Of a stretch of DNA of 64,000 bases, positions 17,932-29,180 are shown piece after piece (the first letter of the stretch is position 1; each line of letters opens with the position of its first letter). Under the pieces are notes generated by a model. It was not told where the DNA came from and did no database searches. It worked only from the letters and a program-made list of their open reading frames with translations. The position numbers and the translations under genes were made by a program. Origin of the DNA: Candidatus Thiodiazotropha sp. (ex Monitilora ramsayi). Lineage in GTDB: Bacteria; Pseudomonadota; Gammaproteobacteria; Chromatiales; Chromatiaceae. The DNA lies in assembly GCA_025655575.1 (NCBI GenBank), contig JAHXIP010000006.1, forward strand, positions 124,001 through 188,000, read 5' to 3'.

Positions 17932-18008
17932 TGGTCCGGGCGGGGTGATTCGAACACCCGACCCCTACAACCCCATTGTAGTGCGCTACCAGACTGCGCT
18001 ACGCCCGG
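17932..18008 (-). tRNA. tRNA-Pro (anticodon GGG)
   Basis: Minus strand CCGGGCGTAGCGCAGTCTGGTAGCGC...CTACAATGGGGTTGTAG...GGTTCGAATC-type T arm...CGCCCGGACCA; anticodon loop ATGGGGT; encoded CCA. Confidence 0.93.
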
Positions 18009-18284
18009 AAAGAGCGGCAATGTTAGGCACTTAAGCCGCTGATGTCAATGTAAAAACAGCTTTACCAAGCCGCTTTGTTTCAGGCGATTCAAGCGGGAGC
18101 TAAATCTCCACATAAGCTCATATGGATCAACTTGGAAGCCTGAATTCAATGAAGGGGCAATTCGTTACCTGCGCTTTAAATCACGGGACGCAAGCACCGA
18201 ATCAGAAGACAACAGGACTCACCCATAAATGGCGATGTAAGGGATGCTAGGAAAAGTATGTAAAAACAGATACCGGGCCAAATC

Positions 18285-18644
18285 CTATCGTTTCAGGATC
18301 TGCAGTACCTCTTCCAGTTCGCTACGCAGCTGCTTGACGATCTGCTGACTCTGCTGCAGATCCTCTTTCGCGGTGTCACCGGAAAGCTGCTGGCGGGCGC
18401 CACCTATAGTGAAACCCTGCTCGTAGAGCAGACTGCGGATCTGCCTGATCATCAGGACATCGTGTCGCTGATAGTATCTGCGGTTACCACGCCGTTTGAC
18501 CGGTTTGAGTTGTGGGAATTCCTGCTCCCAATAACGCAACACGTGAGGCTTAACCTGACAAAGCTCACTCACTTCACCAATGGTGAAATAACGTTTGCCC
18601 GGAATAGCGGGCAGATCGGTATTACTGCTGCTCGGATCCAGCAT
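18285..18644 (-). CDS. MerR family transcriptional regulator
   Basis: [40 protein letters not shown]; conserved position after ihfA. Confidence 0.88.
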   Translation of the reverse strand: MLDPSSSNTDLPAIPGKRYFTIGEVSELCQVKPHVLRYWEQEFPQLKPVKRRGNRRYYQRHDVLMIRQIRSLLYEQGFTIGGARQQLSGDTAKEDLQQSQQIVKQLRSELEEVLQILKR

Positions 18645-18924
18645 AAGCTTCCACTCGCGCCTTGAGTTTCTGACCTGGACGGAATGTCACAACCCGTCGT
18701 GCCGAGATGGGTATCTCCTTCCCGGTCTTTGGGTTACGGCCAGGCCGTTGTTTTTTTTCTCTGAGGTCAAAGTTCCCGAAACCGGAGAGCTTGACCTGAC
18801 GCCCTTGCTCTAAAGATTGACGCACTTCTTCAAAAAACATCTCCACCATCTCTTTGGCTTCGCGTTTATTTAGTCCCAACTCCTCAAAGAGCTTGGCTGC
18901 CATATCGGCCTTGGTCAATGCCAT
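18622..18924 (-). CDS. ihfA: integration host factor subunit alpha
   Basis: [35 protein letters not shown]...[27 protein letters not shown]. Confidence 0.96.
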   Translation of the reverse strand: MALTKADMAAKLFEELGLNKREAKEMVEMFFEEVRQSLEQGRQVKLSGFGNFDLREKKQRPGRNPKTGKEIPISARRVVTFRPGQKLKARVEAYAGSEQQ

Positions 18925-18927
18925 ATC

Positions 18928-21306
18928 CTAATCTCTCAACTTTGCATCAAGTTCATCGGACAAATGATGAAGTACTCTCTCCAGGACTTCATCGACTTCC
19001 AGATCAGTAAGAGTGTGTGATTTTTCCTGTAAAATCAATCCCAATGCCACACTTTTTCGACCCGAATCTACGTTTTTTCCAGTATAGACATCAAATAGGC
19101 GGATGTCTTTAATAATTTTGCCGGATGATTCACGAATTACGTTCCTAACGGCTTCAAAAGTCACACTTTCATCTACCACCAATGCTATATCTCGGCGGAT
19201 AGACGGAAATTTTGAGAGGCTCTCAAATGCCGGTAGGCTACCCAGTTCAATTTTTGCCAAATCGATTTCAAACAAAAAGGTCGTACTGGTCAGATCCAGC
19301 TGCTTCTCCAGCTCGGGATGGAGCATGCCGATACGACCAACCGCTTCATCGCCATAGTGGATCACTGCAGACTGGCCTGGATGTAATGCAGGGTGTTCAC
19401 CGGCGGAGAAAACGAAGCAATCTGCTGAATCACACAGGCTCAGCAGAGCCTCGATATCGGCCTTCATATCGAAGAAGTCGACAGGGTCATTCGATGAATC
19501 CCACTGCTCATCCAAACGATCCCCCGATACCAGACCGGCAAGCACCCTCTCCTGGCGGATCTCCCCTCCATCCCTGACGAAACAGAGACCGGATTCAAAG
19601 ATCCGCACTCTGGATTGCTGGCGTGATTGATTATATCGGGCAGTCTGCAGCAGGCCTGGCCAAAGGGAAGTTCGCATCACAGCCATGTCGGCAGAAATCG
19701 GATTGGCCAGACGGATCCCTGTTTGCTCCGGATCGACCAAAGCTTCGATCTCCGGGCTGACAAAGCTATAGGTGATTACCTCTTGGTAATCACGCCCCAC
19801 CAATAGCTGTTTCGCTTGTCCGAGATCGAATTCAGCTTCCTGCCGACCCCGCATCTCCATGGAAAAGGCCCCACGATGGGTGGGGATCCTCGCGTATCCG
19901 TAGATCCTGCCAACCTCCTCGATGAGATCTTCCTCAATCGCGATATCGAAACGGCAGCTGGGTGCCCTGACCTGCCAGCCTTCGTCGGTTTCAACCACCT
20001 GCATCTCCAGGCGTTTTAGGATATCCAGCACCTCAGCACGCTCGATCTCGACCCCCAACACCTTATTCACCCGATTGGCACGCAGATTAATTAACGGATG
20101 CTCACCGATCTTCTTCTGATTGACTGCTTCAACGATGGGGCCAGGTTCTCCACCGGCAATTTCCAGTAGTAACGCTGTTGCACGCTCCATCGCCTTGGAC
20201 TGAAGCTGCGGATCGACACCACGCTCAAAACGATGGGAAGAGTCGGTGTGTAACCCATAATTTCGGGCTTTTCCGCTAATCGCCATGGGTGTGAAAAATG
20301 CGCTTTCAAGCAGAATGTTTTGTGTCGCCCCGCCAACTGATGAATCCTCACCACCCATAATCCCGGCCAAAGCCAGTGGGTGCTTTTCATCGGCAATGAG
20401 CAGGGTACCCTCTTTCAGCTCGATCTCCTGGCCACCGATCAGAGTCAGTATCTCTCCCTTCTCGGCCATACGGACCTGAATTTTTTGCGTTATCTTCTGC
20501 AGATCAAACCCATGCATGGGTTGTCCCAGTTCCAGTAACACATAATTGGTGACATCCACTACAGGACCAAGACTGCGGATATCACTACGCCGCAGACGCT
20601 CTTGCATCCACAGAGGGGTCTCCGCATTCACATCCACGCCCTTCACAACCCGGCAGAGGTATCGAGGACAGGCTTCGTCGGCCAGTAAGTCCACATCAAT
20701 CTGATCATTGATGGTGGGAGTCACAGGATGAACAGCCTGGACTGACACTGAACAGCGATTGATCACCCCAACTTCGCGGGCAATGCCCGCCAGCCCGAGG
20801 CAATCACCCCGGTCAGGGGTCAAATCCACATCAATGGCTAGATCGTCCAATCCCAGGTAAGATCGGAAGTCATCTCCCACCGGTGCATCAACCGGCAACG
20901 GCATGATGCCGTCAGAGCTCTCTGCCAGGCCCAGTTCGCTGGCGGAGCAGATCATACCCTGCGACTGCACACCTCTCAGCTTGGCCTTCTTGATCTTGAA
21001 ATCACCCGGCAGCAGTGCACCGACAGTGGCAACAGGCACTCGCATCCCAGCCGAAACATTACGTGCACCACAGACAATCTGTAGTGGTTCGTCACCACCC
21101 ACCGTAACCTGACAAACACTCAACTTATCCGCATCGGGATGTGCATCTTTTTCGAGCACTTCACCCACGACAACGCCTTGGAAAGATGCTGCTACCGGCG
21201 TCACCGAATCGACCTCCAGGCCAGCCATGCTCAACTGATCCGCAAGCTCCTGTGTGTTGACCGGCGGATCGACCCACTCACGCAACCAGGCTTCACTGAA
21301 TTTCAT
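18928..21306 (-). CDS. pheT: phenylalanine-tRNA ligase beta subunit
   Basis: 792 aa, MKFSEAWLREWV..., follows pheS. Confidence 0.97.
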   Translation of the reverse strand: MKFSEAWLREWVDPPVNTQELADQLSMAGLEVDSVTPVAASFQGVVVGEVLEKDAHPDADKLSVCQVTVGGDEPLQIVCGARNVSAGMRVPVATVGALLPGDFKIKKAKLRGVQSQGMICSASELGLAESSDGIMPLPVDAPVGDDFRSYLGLDDLAIDVDLTPDRGDCLGLAGIAREVGVINRCSVSVQAVHPVTPTINDQIDVDLLADEACPRYLCRVVKGVDVNAETPLWMQERLRRSDIRSLGPVVDVTNYVLLELGQPMHGFDLQKITQKIQVRMAEKGEILTLIGGQEIELKEGTLLIADEKHPLALAGIMGGEDSSVGGATQNILLESAFFTPMAISGKARNYGLHTDSSHRFERGVDPQLQSKAMERATALLLEIAGGEPGPIVEAVNQKKIGEHPLINLRANRVNKVLGVEIERAEVLDILKRLEMQVVETDEGWQVRAPSCRFDIAIEEDLIEEVGRIYGYARIPTHRGAFSMEMRGRQEAEFDLGQAKQLLVGRDYQEVITYSFVSPEIEALVDPEQTGIRLANPISADMAVMRTSLWPGLLQTARYNQSRQQSRVRIFESGLCFVRDGGEIRQERVLAGLVSGDRLDEQWDSSNDPVDFFDMKADIEALLSLCDSADCFVFSAGEHPALHPGQSAVIHYGDEAVGRIGMLHPELEKQLDLTSTTFLFEIDLAKIELGSLPAFESLSKFPSIRRDIALVVDESVTFEAVRNVIRESSGKIIKDIRLFDVYTGKNVDSGRKSVALGLILQEKSHTLTDLEVDEVLERVLHHLSDELDAKLRD

Positions 21307-21321
21307 TATTCTCTACTCACC

Positions 21322-22350
<1,029 letters not shown>

Positions 22351-22387
22351 CTATTTTTCCCAATCTTGATATCTAATTCAGCAATAA

Positions 22388-22420
22388 AAAAGGGGAAAGT
22401 CCAAAGGCCTTTCCCCTTTT
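22388..22420 (-). terminator. terminator/attenuator-like hairpin between rplT and pheS
   Basis: 12-bp perfect stem AAAAGGGGAAAG/CTTTCCCCTTTT, 9-nt loop, T-rich downstream on the minus strand. Confidence 0.75.
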
Positions 22421-22464
22421 GTCGCCATTAGCAAACCGGATTAACCGGCCGCCATGACTGGCAG

Positions 22465-22824
22465 TTAGCTGGAGAGAGCGGCCTTGGCCTGTTCTGCCAG
22501 CGCGGTAAATGCCGCTTTGTCGTGAATCGCCAGGTCAGCCAGCATCTTACGGTCAACCTCGACATTGGCGATATGCAATCCGTTGATCATACGGCTGTAG
22601 GAGAGGCCGTTATCACGGGCTGCCGCATTGATACGCGCAATCCACAGCGCACGAAATTGACGTTTTTTCTGGCGACGATCGCGGTAGGCATATTGGCCGG
22701 CCTTGATGACCGCCTGTTTGGCTACACGATAAATCTTGCTGCGGGCACCGTAATAACCCTTGGCTTCCTCAAGCACCTTCTTATGGCGGGCGCGTGCTTG
22801 TACACCACGTTTAACTCTTGGCAT
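22465..22824 (-). CDS. rplT: 50S ribosomal protein L20
   Basis: [55 protein letters not shown]. Confidence 0.97.
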   Translation of the reverse strand: MPRVKRGVQARARHKKVLEEAKGYYGARSKIYRVAKQAVIKAGQYAYRDRRQKKRQFRALWIARINAAARDNGLSYSRMINGLHIANVEVDRKMLADLAIHDKAAFTALAEQAKAALSS

Positions 22825-22847
22825 TGTTCAGATCCGATTCGTAAATG

Positions 22848-23045
22848 TTAGGCGTAAGGCATCATACGACGGGCAACGGCCGCATCGGATTTTGCAATCG
22901 TATTGGGAGAGCGCAGCTGGCGCTTCCGCTTGGTGCTCTTCTTCGTCAGGATGTGACGACGGTGTGAGCAGTTTCGCTTGAACGAACCGGACGCAGTGCG
23001 TTTGAACCTTTTGGCCGCACCGCGATTTGTCTTAATCTTAGGCAT
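22848..23045 (-). CDS. rpmI: 50S ribosomal protein L35
   Basis: [45 protein letters not shown]. Confidence 0.97.
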   Translation of the reverse strand: MPKIKTNRGAAKRFKRTASGSFKRNCSHRRHILTKKSTKRKRQLRSPNTIAKSDAAVARRMMPYA

Positions 23046-23093
23046 TGTCTCTATAACTCCGCGATTTGTGACGCCTTATGGCGTTAAAAATAG

Positions 23094-23612
23094 TTACTTT
23101 TTCTTGGGGCCCAATACCATCACCATTTGCCGTCCTTCCATCGCAGGCTTCTGTTCGATCTGGCCAAACTCCTCCAGATCTTTCTCCACCCGTTGCAGAA
23201 GTTCTAAGCCGAGCTCACGGTGTGCGTGCTCACGGCCTCGGAACCGCATGGTTACCTTGGTCTTGTCCCCGTCTTGCAGGAAACGCGTCAGGTTGCGTAG
23301 TTTTACCTGATAGTCCCCTTCACCAGTCCCTGGCCTAAACTTGATCTCTTTGATATGAACCTGCTTCTGCTTCTTCTTGGCGGCCTGTTTCTGTTTCTTC
23401 AAATCGAAGAGAAACTTGCCGTAATCCATCACGCGACAAACCGGGGGCTCCCCGTTTGGCACGATCTCCACCAAATCCAGTGCTGCGTCTTGAGCTGCCC
23501 GCAGGGCCTCATCAATCGTAACAACACCTATTTGTTCACCATCAGCTCCAATGAGCCTCACTTCCGAAACGGTAATGTCATCATTCAGACGGTGCTTTTT
23601 TGCAGCAGCGAT
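23094..23612 (-). CDS. infC: translation initiation factor IF-3, probable AUC start
   Basis: IF-3 sequence; AUC codon at 23612-23610 lies 8 nt after GGAGG (23625-23621). The ATG-initiated ORF extends to 23657. Confidence 0.92.
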   Translation of the reverse strand: MAAAKKHRLNDDITVSEVRLIGADGEQIGVVTIDEALRAAQDAALDLVEIVPNGEPPVCRVMDYGKFLFDLKKQKQAAKKKQKQVHIKEIKFRPGTGEGDYQVKLRNLTRFLQDGDKTKVTMRFRGREHAHRELGLELLQRVEKDLEEFGQIEQKPAMEGRQMVMVLGPKKK

Positions 23613-23678
23613 AGCCGGTTCCTCCAAAAAGTTCAATCCTGAAAAGTAGAAAAGCACCGGTTGACCGGTGCTTTACAC

Positions 23679-25595
23679 TCAGTTTACACGTTGATTGACT
23701 TCGCCTTGCATACGATCCATGAAGTCATCCAGCGACATTGCGCCAAGGTCTTCACCTGTTCGTGTGCGTACGGCGACTGCACCCTCCTCCATCTCCCGGT
23801 CACCAATGACCAGTAAATAAGGTACGCGCATTAACGTATGCTCGCGGATTTTAAAGCCAATCTTCTCATTTCTCAAGTCTGAATCGACACGAAAACCGTT
23901 ATTTCGCAGGGATTTGAGGCAATCTTGCAGATAATCGGCCTGACGATCCGTGATATTCAGTAAAACAGCCTGTACTGGAGCCAGCCAGAGAGGTAGCGCA
24001 CCCGCGTAGTGTTCGATCAGAATTCCGATGAAACGCTCCAGCGATCCAAGTATCGCCCGATGCAGCATCACCGGCACTTTTTTGCTGTTGTCCTCGGCGA
24101 TATAGGTGGCACCAAGCCGCTCCGGCATGGAAAAATCGAGCTGTATGGTGCCCAACTGCCAGATCCGGCCAAGACAGTCGCGCAGGGAGAACTCGATCTT
24201 CGGTCCGTAGAAGGCGCCTTCACCGGGCTGTAGTTCCCAATCCAGGCCTTGCTGATTCAATGCATCTTCAAGTGCTTTCTCAGATTTATCCCATACCTCA
24301 TCTGATCCCACACGCTTTTCAGGTCTCGTAGAAAGCTTGACCAGAACCTCATCGAAGCCAAAGTCCTTGTAGACCTCCAACAACAGGCTATTGAAGGCCT
24401 GAACTTCGGAGAGAATCTGGTCTTCGCTACAGAAGATATGCGCGTCATCCTGGACGAAATTGCGCACCCGCATCAGGCCGTGCAGTGTCCCCGAGGGCTC
24501 ATTGCGGTGACAGGAACCGAACTCAGCCAGACGCAGGGGCAGATCCCGATAACTCTTCAGGCCGTGGTTGTAGATCTGGATATGTGCCGGGCAGTTCATC
24601 GGCTTGATGGCGTAGACCCGGTCATCTGTCTCGGTCACGAAGATATCGTCGCGAAATTTATCCCAATGACCCGATTTCTCCCACAGGCTACGGTCGATCA
24701 CTTGGGGTGTATGCACTTCCTGATAACCATGATCCTTCAGCTTGTCGCGGATGTATTGCTGAATGGTCAGATAGATCTGCCAGCCTTTGTCATGCCAAAA
24801 GGCCATGCCGGGCGCCTCTTCCTGGGTATGAAAGAGATCCTGTACCTTGCCGATCTTGCGATGGTCCCGCTTTTCCGCCTCTTCCAGGCGGTGCAGGTAA
24901 GCCTTCAACTCTTTTTTATCGCGCCAGGCCGTACCATAAATACGCTGCAACATCTCGTTGTTGGAGTCACCACGCCAATAGGCCCCAGCCACTTTCATCA
25001 GCTTAAAGCCTTTTCCCAGCATGCCGGTGCTCGGCAGATGAGGACCACGGCAAACATCGAACCAGTCGCCCTGACGATAGATTGAGACCTCTTCACCTTC
25101 AGGGATATATTCTCTGATGATCTCAACTTTGTATTTCTCGCCAATCGACTCAAAAGTCTTCATCGCTTTGTCTCTATCCCAGACTTCCCGTTGCAGGGGC
25201 AGGTTGCGTTTGACGATCTCATGCATGCGCTGCTCGATCTTCTTCAGATCGTCCGGCGTGAAGGCATCCTCTCTCGCAAAGTCATAATAGAATCCGTCTG
25301 TGATGGCGGGGCCGATGGTCACTTGCGTGCCGGGGTAGAGTTCCTGCACCGCCTGCGCCATCACATGGGCGGCGTCGTGACGCAGTAATTCCAAAGCCTC
25401 TTCGTCTCGGCTGGTGACAATGGCGACTTCACAATCCTCATCAACAAGATAAGAGGTATCGACGAGACGTCCATTGACGCGCCCGGCCATCGCGGCCTTG
25501 GCAAGTCCAGGACCGATGTCTGCTGCGATATCGTGTACGGTTAGAGGCGCATCAAATGTGCGCTGGGAACCATCGGGGAGAGAAATAACAGGCAT
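23679..25595 (-). CDS. thrS: threonine-tRNA ligase
   Basis: Start reassigned to [24 protein letters not shown]; class II synthetase motifs. Confidence 0.97.
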   Translation of the reverse strand: MPVISLPDGSQRTFDAPLTVHDIAADIGPGLAKAAMAGRVNGRLVDTSYLVDEDCEVAIVTSRDEEALELLRHDAAHVMAQAVQELYPGTQVTIGPAITDGFYYDFAREDAFTPDDLKKIEQRMHEIVKRNLPLQREVWDRDKAMKTFESIGEKYKVEIIREYIPEGEEVSIYRQGDWFDVCRGPHLPSTGMLGKGFKLMKVAGAYWRGDSNNEMLQRIYGTAWRDKKELKAYLHRLEEAEKRDHRKIGKVQDLFHTQEEAPGMAFWHDKGWQIYLTIQQYIRDKLKDHGYQEVHTPQVIDRSLWEKSGHWDKFRDDIFVTETDDRVYAIKPMNCPAHIQIYNHGLKSYRDLPLRLAEFGSCHRNEPSGTLHGLMRVRNFVQDDAHIFCSEDQILSEVQAFNSLLLEVYKDFGFDEVLVKLSTRPEKRVGSDEVWDKSEKALEDALNQQGLDWELQPGEGAFYGPKIEFSLRDCLGRIWQLGTIQLDFSMPERLGATYIAEDNSKKVPVMLHRAILGSLERFIGILIEHYAGALPLWLAPVQAVLLNITDRQADYLQDCLKSLRNNGFRVDSDLRNEKIGFKIREHTLMRVPYLLVIGDREMEEGAVAVRTRTGEDLGAMSLDDFMDRMQGEVNQRVN

Positions 25596-25646
25596 GTTTT
25601 TTACTTCCTCATCAGTGGTGGCCCATACGAGAGGCCACATGAAATT

Positions 25647-25674
25647 AAAAAAGGCCAGCAGCTTGGGCCGGCCT
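25647..25674 (-). terminator. intrinsic-terminator-like hairpin in the thrS 5' leader
   Basis: Minus strand AGGCCGGC-CCAAGCT-GCTGGCCT-TTTTT about 50 nt upstream of the thrS ATG. Confidence 0.6.
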
Positions 25675-25878
25675 ACATCATTAAATCAACGGTCTGTGCG
25701 AACAGACCTCGCGAATGGGATAACACTTTGATCCGTATAAGCTTTATTTTAACGAATCAATAACTTAAAGGTACCCACTTGAAGCAGTGGTGCAGTCTAT
25801 TACAGGCCACTTCAACAAGTCAAAACAGAATCGCTCTAGGGGTCAGATTGCTGTCCATAAAAAGTTGAGAAGATCCCC

Positions 25879-26856
25879 CTACCGTTTGATTTTGCGTAAT
25901 GTCTTCTCAGTCCAGAAGGAATTTCTTCGATTACTGTTGTACTCCACCACTTTTTTCGGAATCACCGCCAGGCTCTCATGTCCCGTTCTAAGATCCAGGC
26001 CGTACCAGTATTTCCAGAAGAGTGCACGGGGGTCCCCCTCCTCTTCTGTATTCACCAACCCCCAGTCCCGGTCGATAATCTTGATCAGTTCGCCATTCTT
26101 AAAATAGAGCGTGCGGTAATCCGCGAAGCTTTTGGTGTCGACATAGCTGATGCGATAGTCGTACCACCAGTTCTTGAACCTGGTTGTGCTCTTGAGTCCG
26201 TAGACCTCTTTGTTCAGATGACGGCAACTGCGTTCAGGTAACTTACCGGCATACCGATAGTGCTTCCCCTCCAGGTTCGTCATGATGCCGAGACAGGTGC
26301 GAAGCGGTTTCTTACCAATCAGTTCATGGGTCTCATCTTCAGGTTTACGCAAGGTGACATCACCAAACGTGAATACGCTTCCACCCCAGGCATCATCCTG
26401 TCTGGGTTGAGAAAAGCGCCGGATCTTTCGCAGGCTGGGTAACCAGACCATATAATCTTTATTCTTCTGATCATCCATGTATTCCGTCACCAGCATGCCG
26501 GTACCTCTCATTTTCCCCGAATGGAAGATGGCAAGATCCCTGGATTGCAAAGTCTCGTCTGTGTTGTAGTTATTGTTGAGATGCCGCTCCACAGCGGTTG
26601 CGAGCTCATTTCCCTCCCTGGCTCTATTGATCAGTACGCTCATCGTGCGGCCTCGCCGCTTTATGGAGAAATTCCTGAAGGCGTAGAAGTGGTTGGCAAA
26701 ATAGACCTGTCTGGCAATCTCATCAGCATCCGGTATTGCACCCTCCGCCGGGTATGCCAATTCACGACCTACTGCTGCTTGACTATCAAGTGCGGCAAGA
26801 GAGACTAATGCAAGAAAAAAGCTATGGGCTATGATACTTGTAGTTGAGATAGGCAT
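25879..26856 (-). CDS. outer membrane lipoprotein-sorting (LolA-like) protein
   Basis: Signal peptide; GTGMLVTEYMDDQKNKDYMVWLPSLRKIRRFSQPRQDDAWGGSVFTFGDV. Confidence 0.75.
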   Translation of the reverse strand: MPISTTSIIAHSFFLALVSLAALDSQAAVGRELAYPAEGAIPDADEIARQVYFANHFYAFRNFSIKRRGRTMSVLINRAREGNELATAVERHLNNNYNTDETLQSRDLAIFHSGKMRGTGMLVTEYMDDQKNKDYMVWLPSLRKIRRFSQPRQDDAWGGSVFTFGDVTLRKPEDETHELIGKKPLRTCLGIMTNLEGKHYRYAGKLPERSCRHLNKEVYGLKSTTRFKNWWYDYRISYVDTKSFADYRTLYFKNGELIKIIDRDWGLVNTEEEGDPRALFWKYWYGLDLRTGHESLAVIPKKVVEYNSNRRNSFWTEKTLRKIKR

Positions 26857-26909
26857 ATCAGTTTCTCTTCATCCAGCGGACAGTAAGCCTTCACACAGAA
26901 TCATCCATG

Positions 26910-27296
26910 CTATTTGAGCTCCTTGGTATATCTGAAAATATCATCCTTAATACGATCCAGATCTCCAGTGGCAAGATAATCGCGATGCAGACGTTCTTTG
27001 TAGTCTGCGGGCAACTTCTTATAGAAGATGTAACTACCCGGGGATTTGGATTGAAGAAATATTGAAAACCCCTCGACATCCTTCAGTGCACCACCACTTT
27101 CCGGTTGATCTTCTATTGAACCAATCCAGGGCGAGTCAGGGGTGATCTCAAAAACATGACTGGTAAACTCGGCAAAGTCTGCTTTAACTGCACTTAGATA
27201 ATCTGAATCGGCAGCTTGAACAGCATCGAACTGAAGGCAGCCTATTATCAAGAATGCAAGATGACAGGCCGCGACATTCCGCACCATTTGTTCCAT
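26910..27296 (-). CDS. secreted hypothetical protein
   Basis: Signal-peptide-like start MEQMVRNVAACHLAFLIIGCLQFDAVQAA; no family recognised. Confidence 0.5.
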   Translation of the reverse strand: MEQMVRNVAACHLAFLIIGCLQFDAVQAADSDYLSAVKADFAEFTSHVFEITPDSPWIGSIEDQPESGGALKDVEGFSIFLQSKSPGSYIFYKKLPADYKERLHRDYLATGDLDRIKDDIFRYTKELK

Positions 27297-27499
27297 GACT
27301 GTTCTCCTGAAAGTCGTTGCACATACAAAAATATCCCTAAATAACATAAGGTTAAAGTCGCCTAATAACCTCGTGTGCAGAGAGCATTCTAGGGCAGATC
27401 TCTCAATATACAAGTACAGAGCTAACAGTTCTGAATCAAAAAAAACGCATACAAAAATCTAACTGTTGATCCTGATCCTCTCCATGCAGCCACCCACAA

Positions 27500-28267
27500 T
27501 CACGCCCATCTCTGTGAATTAAACCGCAGCAAACCTCCAGCAATCAAAGAGACCACAGAGAGTGCGCAGACAATCATCGCGCCTGCCGGCAGATCCCAAA
27601 GTGCCGCCAACAATAAACCCACACCATAACCGGATACCGCAATCATGTAGCCTGCACGATTCGCTTTCCTCTTGTTGTTGCGCACAGCGAGTGCCGGTAG
27701 AACCAAACTGGCAAAGACCAGATAGATACCCACCAATTGCACAGAAGCGGTAATGGCAACGGCAAACAGAAGGTAGAATCCCAACGATGATCGTTGCAGC
27801 CGGAAAGTGAACCATAGAATAAGGATCGCCAGGTAGAGCACCACCACGGGTATGAGTTGCTGATAACTGACCCAGAGTATCTGGCCGACCAATAGCTCTT
27901 TCAGGTATTCACCCCCATGTGGGTTGGCTGCTAAAAGCAGAATACTGACACTCGACGTGAGGACAAACAGCCCCCCGATCAATGCCTCCTGTATCTCGGC
28001 CCAACGCTTCTCAGTTAAATGAAGCAGATACGAAGCCATGAGTGCCGCGCTGACGGCAACCAACTGTACCTGCCAACCCCCAGGCGCCCAATGAAAACTA
28101 TGGGCTAGCACGATTCCCATACCCGCTGTCTGCGCCACCGCCAGATCGAGAAAGATGATTCCTCGTTGAAGCACATGTCGGCCAAGCGGTACATGTGTAG
28201 ATGCCACCACCAGGCCAGCCAGAAAGGCCGGCCCTAGGATGTTTAGGTCAAGCACCTCCCAATTCAT
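27500..28267 (-). CDS. metal ABC transporter permease (ABC-3 family)
   Basis: FLAGLVVASTHVPLGRHVLQRGIIFLDLAVAQTAGMGIVLAH; overlaps the binding-protein gene. Confidence 0.85.
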   Translation of the reverse strand: MNWEVLDLNILGPAFLAGLVVASTHVPLGRHVLQRGIIFLDLAVAQTAGMGIVLAHSFHWAPGGWQVQLVAVSAALMASYLLHLTEKRWAEIQEALIGGLFVLTSSVSILLLAANPHGGEYLKELLVGQILWVSYQQLIPVVVLYLAILILWFTFRLQRSSLGFYLLFAVAITASVQLVGIYLVFASLVLPALAVRNNKRKANRAGYMIAVSGYGVGLLLAALWDLPAGAMIVCALSVVSLIAGGLLRFNSQRWA

Positions 28268-29169
28268 GATTTCACCTTGAGAAGTCGCTTCAGTGTTTCA
28301 TCAAAAAGCGTGAACAGATCGGTGACCCCTTCTCCACCCCCCACGGTGTAGGGAAGTTCAACTGCCACAATTCCCGTCAGCTGAGAGAGCCGCTTGGCGG
28401 CCTTGGGATTCTGGTAGTGGGTATAGACAATCGCACTGGCCGGCATCTCCGTCAGCGTATGTTTCAGCTTAGCGAGATGCCCTGCCGAGGTTGGCAGGCC
28501 CGGCTTTGGCTCCAGAGCGCCCACTTTTTCAATGTGCAGCCAATCAAACAGATAGTCCCAGTCCTGATGATGCACCACCAACCTCATGCCTTTCAGCGGT
28601 TCAGCGAGCCGTTGCCACCGCTCCATTGCCAACTGCCAACGATGCTTAAAATCCGCAAAGCGGGATTGATAGTACTGGGCATTCGACGGATCGAGTGAGA
28701 TCAGGCGCTCGTTCAACGCCGATGCGATCTGCAATAACCTTCGGGGGTCAAGATGAACATGCGGATTACCGGAGGCATGCACATCGCCCATGGAGCGATC
28801 CACCTTTTCCGGGATACCCAAACGGTCAACCCACTGTGCAGCTTCAAAATAACCCGTCTGTCCCGCCAGGACTTTTCGATTGCCTGCCTGACGTTGCAGC
28901 ATTGGCAACCAGCCAATTTCCAATTCAGCACCGCTGCATACCAATAAATCAGCCCGTCGTACTTTTGCGATCAAGCTGGGCCGTGCCTCGATACGATGCG
29001 GGTCCTGATGAGCAGTGGTTGCTGAAGTGGTTAACACCCGATCACCACCCAACTCTTTTACCAAGGACGCCCACTCCGGTTCACAGGCAAAGATATTGAG
29101 CTGTGAGAATGCGATTTGCGGCAATCCTATTCCCATCACAATCAGAACCAAACACAGTGTATATTTCAT
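28264..29169 (-). CDS. zinc/manganese ABC transporter substrate-binding protein (ZnuA/TroA-like)
   Basis: ASGNPHVHLDPRRLLQIASALNERL, VVHHQDWDYLFDWL. Confidence 0.85.
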   Translation of the reverse strand: MKYTLCLVLIVMGIGLPQIAFSQLNIFACEPEWASLVKELGGDRVLTTSATTAHQDPHRIEARPSLIAKVRRADLLVCSGAELEIGWLPMLQRQAGNRKVLAGQTGYFEAAQWVDRLGIPEKVDRSMGDVHASGNPHVHLDPRRLLQIASALNERLISLDPSNAQYYQSRFADFKHRWQLAMERWQRLAEPLKGMRLVVHHQDWDYLFDWLHIEKVGALEPKPGLPTSAGHLAKLKHTLTEMPASAIVYTHYQNPKAAKRLSQLTGIVAVELPYTVGGGEGVTDLFTLFDETLKRLLKVKS

Positions 29170-29180
29170 TGGACAGTCCC

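Noticed and set aside
24438-25085. 215-aa plus ORF antisense to thrS
   Set aside because: Complementary to thrS, no domain.
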